A DNA stretch of 64,000 bases from Cyathus striatus. Lineage: Eukaryota; Basidiomycota; Agaricomycetes; Agaricales; Nidulariaceae. Location: NCBI GenBank assembly GCA_025738555.1, contig JAOVFP010000004.1, positions 5,456,001-5,520,000 of the forward strand, in the 5' to 3' direction. The notes beneath the pieces were generated by a model. That model saw nothing but the letters and a program-made list of their open reading frames with translations, was not told where the DNA came from and ran no database searches. The translations under genes and the position numbers were made by a program. Positions 12,009-22,700 of the stretch are shown piece by piece; the stretch's first letter is position 1; each line of letters opens with the position of its first letter.

Positions 12009-13933
12009 ATACCTATACATAAATAGTTCATGTTCATATATAGTTAAATAAAGGTTTATTAATAGATGTGTGCATGGATTAAGTGAGGCCAAAGTGGCAA
12101 TTATAGACATGATGTGATCTTCATATATACAAGCATGTGTCCAGATAACTTCTTTCTTCCCTTCCACCCACATCTCAGGCTACTATTCACTTGCTGTCAC
12201 CACAGTTCTTACAAACTTCAAACATGGTCAATACTAGAAAATCATCAAGTGCTGCTGCAAAGGCTGATAGTGACCAGAGAGCAACTAAATCTGGTTCAAA
12301 AGCATCAGCAACACATGGGAAGGGAGCTAAAAAGAATAAGACCAATAAGTGAGTAATATTTTCTATATTTGAGGTACTACATTGAAAATTTGGAATATAA
12401 AGGAAAACTTCAGTGGATAGACTCAAAGATGATAAGAATGCTGAACTTCCAAAGCAATTTACTCCATAACTTTTTTTTTACTATATATTTATTATATTTT
12501 AATGTTTTTATAGAGTAGAGCAAGTTCTTATGGAGGAGAACACATCTGTTGCTCCCCCTCCTCATTTTTCTTCAAGAGAGTCCACTCAAGTTCTAGTGGG
12601 AGAGACTAGTGACTTACTTAATGAAGATGAAACTCTTATGCCACTGGGGTCTCAGTTAAAAACTATGAATTTGAACTATATGAATGCAGCTGGTATTTCT
12701 GATAAGTCCCTGGAAGGGTCTATGGCATCACATTCTCAGTTAGAAACTATGGATTTGAATTCTATGAGTGCTGCCAATATTTCTGATCAGTCTCTGGAAG
12801 GCTCTGAAAACTCTATGGAGAGTACTGCTAATATTCCTAATAAGTTTCAAGAAGATGATACTGAAGCTGATAAATCTGAGGATAAAGATTATGATAATTC
12901 TAGTAAAGAGAACAATAGTGAGACAGAGTCAGACATTGAAGAGGAATCTATGAATGTTGATACAGACATCACACCAAAGAAAGGAATTTCCACTCTAAAG
13001 CGTGGTTGAGCTCCATCTAGTCCAACTGATGCTCACCATTCCAGAAGTAAAGTATCTAAGCGCTCAGAGTCCCACAGCTCAGCCACTTCTTCTCTTAGTA
13101 AGGGTGAGCTTCAAGGAGCATCATGTACAGCTGGTGGTTTTTCTCATGGAAGAGCTACTGGAAATGTATATAATTATGGTGATGATGAAGATGGTAAGGA
13201 TAATAGTTATAGTTATGAGATTTTGGTAGCTAAATATTCACATGCATAGATCCATTCACCATGCCTCCAGGAAATGTCAAAGGACAAATTCACCTGTTTC
13301 TGAAGCCTGAAGCACCAAAACCTGATTTTATCATAACAGACCAAGAGCCATTATCCGATCTTCAAGAAGTACTAGAGCATATAAGTGAAGTTTATTCACC
13401 CATATCAAGTATGTTATTACTGCTATTTATTATCTGAAATATCATCTGATAATTAAACAGAGAAAAATCCTAGAATATCTTTGCATGAGAATGGAAACTG
13501 GAGCATTAAAGGCCGCTACATGAATATTAAGGAGAAAAAAGTCCAAACTGCCAAATGGCAGATGGATGATAAGAACACTTATTATCTTGAAATATTAGCA
13601 GATGGTGCAGATAAGAATGACATTACAACAATGGCAGCACCATCTGGATCTTCCAGTACTAATGAGGAAGTTGTGAAACATTTAATTATTTCACATTTCA
13701 ATATCCCGGAGCATTTGATTAAAAGTAAGGGAAAGGAAGATATATGTGCTGTGTATGAAAAGTTTGAAATGATTGAGGATATATGGGAGAACAAAAAAGC
13801 ATCTCTCAGCATTTTTCAGACATCTGCAAAAGCTGTTATTGATAAGAAAGTCCTTATTAGTGTCTTCATGTCACCTTCAACATATTATACTTATCCTTAC
13901 AAAACTTTTCCCCTTCTTAAATACCATCCACAA

Positions 13934-16854
13934 CACCAGTAGCTTTCAATTTGATTGATCACTCCTGGTAAGCTGCTGGACAACGAACTGTTTAGTGAGC
14001 AGGGGTTCCATTGAGTGCATTTGGAATCATCATTGGCATGTGAGATCATTAAATTAATAAATTTGGGATCAATCAATGAAATCAATCCTTATGTAGTTTG
14101 AAATCAATTCCAGTTCAATGAGAAATCATTAGGAATCATTAGAGTGAAATAAATGACAATTAGAAAAGAAATCAATAGAAATAAATGTGCAATCAATGAG
14201 AAATCAATCAAAAATCAATCAAAAATCAATGAATAACTCGAAATTGTTAGGTACCCAACTACAGGATATACTAAGTAGTGGGGTGGTTAACTACATACAT
14301 ACATTTACTTTATCTACTAGACCATAAGTCCTTTTCTAACAAGTAAACTTTTCTCTATATTACACATACCTGGAGAGTGAAATCAATGTTGAAATCAATC
14401 ACTTGTACTTAGTTTAAATCACATTTCAAAGTGAAATCATTACTGAAATCAATCCTAAAATCAATGTTATATCATTTGGAAATCAATGAGAAATAAATAG
14501 GTAATAAATGTGAAATAAATACTAAAATCAATGTTATATTACAAGGAAATCAATGGGAAAATCAATGATAGTTCAATAGAAAGTTAATGGGAAATAAATA
14601 TGAAAATCAATGTTAAATTCAATGTTATTTCAATACTTGTCTTATATTTATTCTCTTCATACATAAATGCACATATTATGTAAAAAGCATTATATTAGTA
14701 ATAATGCTACCACTTAGAAAACATGATCACATGATTTCATCATTCTAGCATTTTTGAAACTAGTACACCTCTGTGAAGTGATGTGCCAAATTTGTGATTT
14801 ATATTTAAATAGTACTAATATATTTCATAATACTCAAATAATCATCCCAAACCACAGGCTGTAAGTTCAAGGGAGAGATAACACAGATTATGTATAAACT
14901 AGTATAAAGGTGGTAACTAAAGAGTCAAAACTTCTCAGATATGAAATTACTCAGTTCAAATACTGTTCATATTTGTTCTATTTCCAATGTATTACACTCC
15001 TAGAGTGGAAGGAACCTAAGATTTCTCCTGGCATGCTTGCCTTTTCTCCTCATTCCTGTTCTCCTTATATACATTTTACAAATAAAGCTATTGTTACATA
15101 CTGAACACTTTCTGTGGGAACAGACACGAAGACACCTGGAGGGTGCAAGAGAACTATAACAAAAACCCAAAGTGAGTATGAGTATGGGAACATAGAGCAG
15201 GAGTGTGGGAATGAACTGTGGCTTCAGTGTATAAGAGAAAGTACATATCTGAGATACCTGAAGGAAAACCTGACAGGTTCCAGGTATAAACCTGGATGGA
15301 AACATTGGAAAGTAAATACCTGTGGTGGGTATGTTCCAGGAATGGACCAGGTATGTTGGAAGGTCACATGGGAACCTTTGGTAACATTGGCACAATGTAT
15401 TCAGATATGGATATAACAGCTATACACTACCTATATATGGAATAGAACTACTCTAGAATACTATAAATAATGACATACAAAGTTTCAGATGCATAAACCA
15501 TATAGGAGCAACAATACATGTGGAATTCCATGTGGTAGATCAAACAGTGGGATATTCTCAGAGTACAAGTACAAAGTCACATGATGTGTTCTGGGCTGTG
15601 AGTAACTGCAGTAACCGGTTTGAAGATAATGGTTCTAACACCTTGGTTTGATCATGTAACAGGAACTTTAGCTTTAATCAAGTACTGGGTGCATGTACAT
15701 TGTCTTTTAGACTCTATTAATTAGATATTACACATCTGGTATGATTCCTTTAGTATATATCAAATAGATATTTCTGCTAGCAGTGCAGGACTCAACCCCA
15801 GCTCTCAGATGTCCCATTCCCTTAGTAGCATACTTGTGTATTACAAATATTATAGCTGGCAGCCTGGGACTCACCCCAGCCCTTGTACTCTGATGTGCAA
15901 TACTAATACTGAGTTCTAATATTATATGACAAACAGAGAGATTTAACCATTAAATAGTTTTAGGCATATCAGAAAGCTATAGAATAAAATGAAATAATAT
16001 ATTGATTTTAGTGTTTATTTCGCATTTATTACCTATTTATTTCTCATTGATTTCCAAATGATATAACATTGATTTTCCCATTGATATCCCATTGATTTCC
16101 CTATGTAATAACATTGATTTTAGTATTGATTTCAAATTTGTATCAATAAAATCCCATTAACTTTCTATTGAACTATCATTGATTTTCCCATTGATTTCCT
16201 TGTAATATAACATTGATTTTAGTATTTATTTCACATTTATTACCTATTTATTTCTCATTGATTTCCAAATGATATAACATTGATTTTAGTATTGATTTCA
16301 AATTTGTATCAATAAAACTATGAAGTCCAAAAGGATTGATTTCAGTAATGATTTCACTTTGAAATGTGATTTAAACTAAGTACAAGTGATTGATTTCAAC
16401 ATTGATTTCACTCTCCAGGTATGTGTAATATAGAGAAAAGTTTACTTGTTAGAAAAGGACTTATGGTCTAGTAGATAAAGTAAATGTATGTATGTAGTTA
16501 ACCACCCCACTACTTAGTATATCCTGTAGTTGGGTACCTAACAATTTCGAGTTATTCATTGATTTTTGATTGATTTTTGATTGATTTCTCATTGATTGCA
16601 CATTTATTTCTATTGATTTCTTTTCTAATTGTCATTTATTTCACTCTAATGATTCCTAATGATTTCTCATTGAACTGGAATTGATTTCAAACTACATAAG
16701 GATTGATTTCATTGATTGATCCCAAATTTATTAATTTAATGATCTCACATGCCAATGATGATTCCAAATGCACTCAATGGAACCCCTGCTCACTAAACAG
16801 TTCGTTGTCCAGCAGCTTACCAGGAGTGATCAATCAAATTGAAAGCCACGACTC
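13934..16854. mobile_element. 2.9-kb non-autonomous foldback element inserted in a KDZ exon
   Basis: Terminal inverted repeats of 515 bp (13942-14456 and 16332-16846) are virtually identical as reverse complements, starting GCTTTCAATTTGATTG. Beyond them both arms continue as diverged AAATCAATG / CATTGATTTC words. The insertion is flanked by TCCACAA at 13927-13933 and 16855-16861, a likely 7-bp target duplication. Removing the element and one TCCACAA restores the reading frame of the host exon. The interior (14457-16331) encodes no transposase. It contains a smaller CCAGGTATGTTCC island at 15230-15400 and, on -, a weak tRNA-like stretch around 15900-15780 with GGGTTGAGTCC. A MULE, hAT or foldback origin cannot be decided from the ends. 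Confidence 0.8.
15230..15400. repeat. short-word island, word CCAGGTATGTTCC
   Basis: Inside the foldback element. ACCTGAAGG, GGTTCCAGGTAT, AACCTGGATGG, TGTTCCAGG and CCAGGTATGTTGG follow in close succession in both orientations. The overlapping open frames at 15000-15395 (-) and 15114-15416 (+) are products of this repeat. Confidence 0.55.
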
Positions 16855-17208
16855 TCCACAAATGGTATCTTGGTTGAAAAATAAAGGTGGAGTTGATAAG
16901 AAAAGTGTCTGGGGATCTAAGAAGCCAGGATTTTCATCCTTACATGAGATTTTAAAAGGCAAAGAAGCAGCAGCTGAAGCAGCTGAAGATCATAAAAATC
17001 AACAAAGTAAGGCAAAGGGCAAGGAAAGAGAAGAGGGTGAGACAGATAATAATGAGGAGGGGGTGGAGGAGAAAGATCAAGAAGATATGAGTGAAAATAA
17101 AGGAAAGGGAAAGAGTAAGAAGTCGCACAAGAAGGACAAGGGAAAGTCCAAAAAATTGTAAGAGTTTTGTTATTACTTGCTTTCAATAGTTGGGTTTTTG
17201 TTTTTATT

Positions 17209-17650
17209 CTATTGTTGTGGATTGGAATACTTCAACAGTATTTTCAATTCTTGTACAGTAATTGGCTTTCAACAGCCATTGATTTTGTATTTCTTTATTT
17301 TATGTAAAGTTGAGAATACTTCAACAGTATTTTCAACTTCATGTACAATCATTTGCTTTCAACAGCTGAATATTTCTACTATTCTTTATTTTATGTAGAG
17401 TTGGAATACTTCTCAACTTCATGTACAATTATTTGCTCTCAACAGCTGAATGTTTCTGCTACTCTTCATTTTATGTAGAGTTGAAATGTTTCAACAGTAT
17501 TTTCAACTTCATGTATGTACAATTATTTGGTTTCAGTAGCTGAATGTTTCTGCTACTCTTCATTTTATGTAGAGTTGGAATACTTCAACAGTATTTTTAA
17601 CTTCATGTATGTACAACTATTGGCTTTCAACAGCTATATGCTGGCTATAA
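17209..17650. repeat. tandem repeat inside the KDZ intron
   Basis: Four to five imperfect units of ~85-110 bp, each with TTCAACAGTATTTTCAACTTC, a GTACAAT tract, CTTTCAACAGCTGAA and TTTATGTAGAGTTG. They fill the 556-nt intron between the two halves of the + strand KDZ gene. The intact KDZ gene has a tandem array of a related word in the equivalent intron. Confidence 0.75.
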
Positions 17651-18965
17651 ATTTTGTTGTGATTCTGTGAATTGTGAGAACAATTTTCTAATAAAACTTT
17701 CTATTTTTTATAGCTCAACCTACCTGCTTTATTTTAAAATATGGACAATATGTGTTTTATTATCCTTTATACCTCAAGTAAATGCAGTTCAATCTGAAGA
17801 TCCATTTCCAAATATTCCATTCAAGCTGTTTGCTGAATTTATTAATCTCAATTTCAGTTCAGATATTACTTTGGCAACTGTGTTGACAATTCTGTTCTCA
17901 TTGCTGAATAACACTGATATTCTTAACCTCCATGCATGAGCAAAACATTCCATACATGAAAATGAATATTCTGTAACTACTAATGGATGGATTAAAGCAC
18001 TTGCTACTGCTATACAAACTCACTTAGATGTAAAAATTAACTCTGCAGAAATGAAGGATACACAGCTATTTAATTCATATGAAAGGCCAGAAATTTTAGG
18101 GTCATCAAAAACATCTGTAATTTCTAAAAAGCTAGATAGATTGTTGTCTATATTGGACTTAGACCCTTATGAAAGAAAAGGAGAAATTTTACAACCTTTG
18201 AAACCTGTTTCTACTAGTGAAATTGAGCCAGTACTGCTTATTGGTCCTGCTCGCATCACATGTTCAACACCTGAAAAACCTTGTATTGGAAGAGCATTAC
18301 ATATCAATACTCATCAATGTGATAGAACAAAAGTTACACTTATAAGGGGAATTAAACTATATGAAAATGCTCAGATTGTATCTGGATTTTGCACAAAATG
18401 TGAAGCTATATATTATGCAGATCATAAAAGTCTTGCCACTCCTTCCAACTCTGAAACTTCACAACGTAATCCAGATGTTAGTCCTAAAGATTGCATGATT
18501 TTCAATAAAGCAAAATATATTAAAATTGGAAAAAGTATCTGGGCTGATAGATTGTTTACAACTATGGTTGTCAATTCTGTATATCATTTTCATGCATCAA
18601 CTGCTGCATATACAGAGTTCTGGAATTATACATTTTTAAAAGGTGATGAAAATGAGTACCCACCTATTTCAAGACAGCAAATATGGAAAGCCTTCATACA
18701 TGAAACAACTAGACAGATATCTGTTTCAATGAATAAAACTCTAGTGATGCCTGACAATTTATTAATACAGCAAATAGCTAAAGAAGCATATTTGAAGTTG
18801 GGACAAGAAGGTATTATTGGAGATGCTTTGAACCATTCATATAAAGAATGCACACATGATTATAAAGCAACAGCTGATCATATTAATGCTGATGACAATG
18901 CTACAGTAGTTGGAATAGATGAAAATCGCACTGTACCAATATTACAAGAAGATGCTGAAAATACA

Positions 18966-19360
18966 GTATGTTGCACTCTCCCACAGTTATCACTGGACTC
19001 TCACTGGACTCTCACCAGACTATCGAGAGTCTCACTGGACTCTCACTAGACTATCGAGAATCCAGTGAGAGTCTCACCACACTATCAAGAATCCAGTGAG
19101 AGTCTCACCACACTATCGAGAATTTAGTGAGAGTCTCATCACACAATCAGTAGTCTCAGTGAGACTACTCTCACTGTACTCTCACTGTACTCTCACTGTA
19201 CTCTCACTGTACTCTCACTGTATTCTCACTGTATTCTCACTGTAAAACTGTTGCCAACCTCAAATATATTATAATCTCACTGTAGTCTCACTGAAGTCTC
19301 ACTGTACTCTCACTGTACTCTCACTGTACTCTCACTGTACTCTCATTTCTCAAATATGCA
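18966..19360. repeat. short-word island, word TCTCACTG(G/T)AC
   Basis: GACTCTCACTGGACTCTCAC and its complement GAGAATCCAGTGAGAGTC alternate in 18966-19160, then an 11-bp tandem CTCTCACTGTA runs to about 19350. The island starts exactly where the + strand KDZ frame is lost. A second island with the same word lies at 26830-27130. Confidence 0.8.
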
Positions 19361-19728
19361 TATAAAGTGAAATATATACATTTTTTTTGGAGAGTTTCTA
19401 AAGTTATCTTACAACTTGTCATTATGATACAACAAATAGCTATTACATTCAGCTATATATTTGTGATATAAGTCCATGCACTTGATATAACTCATCAGAG
19501 GTGCAATAAAAATCAAAACAAGATAAGAAATATGAATATGTCCATGCTCTTAACATGACAAGTCAGTGGAGCAAATAAAAATTGTGTTTAAAGATAGGAA
19601 GTGAGAGAAGTGAAGAAAGTGAGTCTTGGGAAAAGGTGGAAATGAAGTAATAGAAGGAAAAAACTACATAGAGGTGGAAAGACATAACTGAGGGGGTTGA
19701 GATGCGAAAATTAGCAAATACAAAGAAC
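19361..19728. other. KDZ downstream block with a repeated ~40-bp motif
   Basis: No gene. A motif starting GTCCATGC and running through TGA(C/T)A...CAGAGG and GCAATAAAAA occurs at 19472 and 19540. Two further copies occur at 27533 and 27615. The block ends with a GGGGTTGAGATG stretch that recurs at about 27750. It lies between a TCTCACTG island and the stop codon of the - strand KDZ gene. Confidence 0.5.
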
Positions 19729-22700
19729 TTAGACATCAATATCCAATCCATAATCTGCTATACCCTCATCCTCTTCTCTGTCATATTCATCTGCTGCTTC
19801 CTCTCTGTCATATATATCTTCTGCTTCCTCTTCTGCTTCCTCTTCTACTTCCTCCTCTTCCAAATCAGAATTATCAGATTCATCTTCCATAAGATCTTCA
19901 TCATCTTGAGTACTATTGTTTCTTTCAAGCTGCTTCTTAATAACCTTTTGTGTATGTATAAATAGAAGTGCATGTATAGTCCAGTTGAAGTTAATGACAG
20001 TCATTCTGTTAAGCATGTTTTGATATCCTCCAAGCCATGCATTTAGTTGCTCACAAGCCTGTATGTAAATACTAAATAAAGTTCTGTATTTATATGAATT
20101 TCTTCTTACCTGAGTATTGAAGGCTCTTTTATAATGTGGTCTTCCATGAATATCATTTTCCACTACAACCAAGTTAGGTGCAGATCCATTTAAAGGTGCT
20201 GGGTTGCACCATTTACGACATGTATAATCAGTTGTTCTATGGTTAATATAATGATATGAATCAACAATAAATCTGGTTGTTAGACTCCAGATTCTCCATG
20301 CACCATTTAGCACAGCATTTTTTAGCACTACACATGCTTTATCAATACAGACATAACTTGGACGAGATTCAAGAGTTGGATATACATGATCTAAAAATCT
20401 CATAATATTTCCAGGTCCCTCAGATTTTGTAAACTTGGTCCATGCAATGACTGCTCCACATGGTGCACATAATGTTTCAACACAGTAAAATCGAGGAGCA
20501 GTAAAGTAATGGTTTCGCTCCTCATGTGGTGCAGGAGCATCATCATGAGGCATCACCTGCCGGTTTATGCGAGGAAGCCAATCTACTCGTTCCTCTTCAC
20601 TTCTTCGAATAAGTCTTCTTATTCCTAAAAGTGTTTGTCGACCAAATCTTACAATATGGTTGTGCCATCGTGACTGATGATTAATACATGTTTTAGAGTT
20701 TTGTTCTTTAGGGTTGTTACATGATTTTATATGACATAAGTGACCACGTATAGCTTGATGATATATACAAAATACACCTGTTTTCTCATCTTCTAAACTG
20801 TTATCACAGTTCTCATATGCACAATGTCTTGGGCCCATAATGATTCCATCCATAACAACCATATTTACTATTGGTTTTTCAGTTTGATTTGATTGATTTG
20901 TATTTGGTACTCTACTGGATAATTCACTAGATGAATCACTAGATGAATCACTAGACAGTTCATTATCAACATCCATATTATTGGTTGTCCTGTTCATTTG
21001 TTGAATTTGTTGCCGAGAAAGTGCTCTAGCTTCTATTTCCTCTCTCATGGATTGATCAGCATCTTCACCTTGTAAAATTGGAACTGTTTGATTTTCATCA
21101 ATACCAGCTACTGCTGCTGGAGTATCATCAGTTATTCTGTCTGGAGTACTTTTATATTCATGTGTACATTCACTACATGAATGATCTTTAGCACATGCAA
21201 TAATTCCTTCCTGTCCAAGTGTTTCAAATGCTTTTCTAGTCAACTCTTGTATATTACGTTCATCAGAAGTTATAACAAGTGTTTTGTCATTGTAAGTAGC
21301 TACTTGTCTTGTACTTTCAGAAACGAATGCTTGCCAAGTTTGTCTGCGAGACAGTTTAAATGCTGATTCTCTAAAGCATTCATTCCAAAATTCTGTAAAT
21401 GCAGCTGTAGATGCATGAAAATAGTAAATTCCTTGTAGAACAACATTTGTGTAGCATCTGTCTGCCCAGACTTGCTGTCCAAGCTTTACATATTTTGCAG
21501 AGTTTTTTAATCCTTTTATACGTGTGCCATTCGCATGTTTTACACTTTTATGATCTGCATAGTAAAATGAATTACAACGCTTGCATTTCCCTTTCAGAAC
21601 ATAGGCACTACTGTAAGGATGCATTCCTTTTATAAGTGTTACATGTGAAACATCTCGTTTGCGAACATCTTGGTAAAGTGGTGCTTGATTACATGATTGT
21701 TTTGAACAAGTATAACGGCTTGGACAAATAGTAAAGACTGGTTCAATTTCTGTAGTTTCTACAGAGTTTAGAGGATGACCTTTTATAATTGGATCAAGTG
21801 CTAAAATTGTTGCAAATGAATCAAGTTTTGAGCCCAATGCATTTATTTTCTGTATATTGGTTAAATTTCCAGCAGCAGCAAATTCATCTTCAGTGAATAG
21901 ATAATTAATTTTATCATTTACATCTCTTTGTAGAACTCTAATAAGAGCATTAATCCAACTTGTTGTAGGTTTTTTGTACACTTGTTTTTGGTATCCATGA
22001 AGATTCAATAGATCTGTATTATTTATTAATGTGAATATCAGTTTGAGTACCACTGCTAATGTGATGTCTTCATGGAAGTTGTTGGTGATAAATTCTGAAA
22101 AATCTGAAAATGCTATTTCTGGAAATGGATCTTGTGCTGGAGATGCCCATGCTTTTGGAATGCATGATATAAAGGCATAAAATATGAAAAGCCAAATAAT
22201 AGAGTGCCAGAAACTACAGAATTTTAAGTTAGCTTATTATCCTTGCAAAATTAAACAAACACAACAAGAGATATGTATTTGAACTACAACACAAGGGAAG
22301 AATAGTTTAAGTTTATAATGTACATATGAGATACTTGTTGAAAGTATAAGTAAAACATAATATGAATTGCTCTATGTTGTACTTGTTGAAAATACAACAT
22401 TGAGATAAATACTAATGAAGATAAAACAAGTAACAGGTATATATGGAAAACCTCAAGTCCATACTGTTGAAGTAAGATATAGTACAAATCTTGCATACTT
22501 GTTGAAAGAATGCAAGACCAAAAGCAACTAATATAGAACTTACAGTCCATACTGTTGAAAGTAGGATCTAAGTTGGAAAAAGAAATGTGGTACAGTCCAT
22601 ACTGTTGAAAGTAGGATCTAAGTTGAAAAAAGAAATATTGTACAAGTCCATACTGTTGAAAGTAGGACCTAAGTTGAAAAAAAAAAATTGTACAAGCAAT

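Larger units (their letters stand above)
12224..18965 (+). pseudogene. decayed, interrupted KDZ transposase gene (CxC5 type)
   Basis: This copy parallels, exon for exon, the intact gene on the other strand at 19729-24953. Exon 1 is 12224-12348 (basic, Ser/Lys-rich). Exon 2 starts at 12421, but its donor is AT instead of GT at 12476. Exon 3 (from about 12515) carries VAPPPHF and an acidic Ser-rich region and is broken by TGA at 13007. The next block (13481-13930) is cut by a 2.9-kb insertion and resumes at 16862. It ends in a donor GTAAG at 17158, and a 556-nt intron leads to 17714. There the transposase part begins, with a TGA at 17937 and a CxC5-like cluster (ICTCSTPEKPC-like spacing at ~18245-18285, later YYADH and HASTAA). 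The frame ends abruptly at about 18965 where a short-word island begins, so CxC6 and the catalytic region are missing. Decay and truncation are seen directly; family identity follows from resemblance to the intact copy. Confidence 0.75.
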
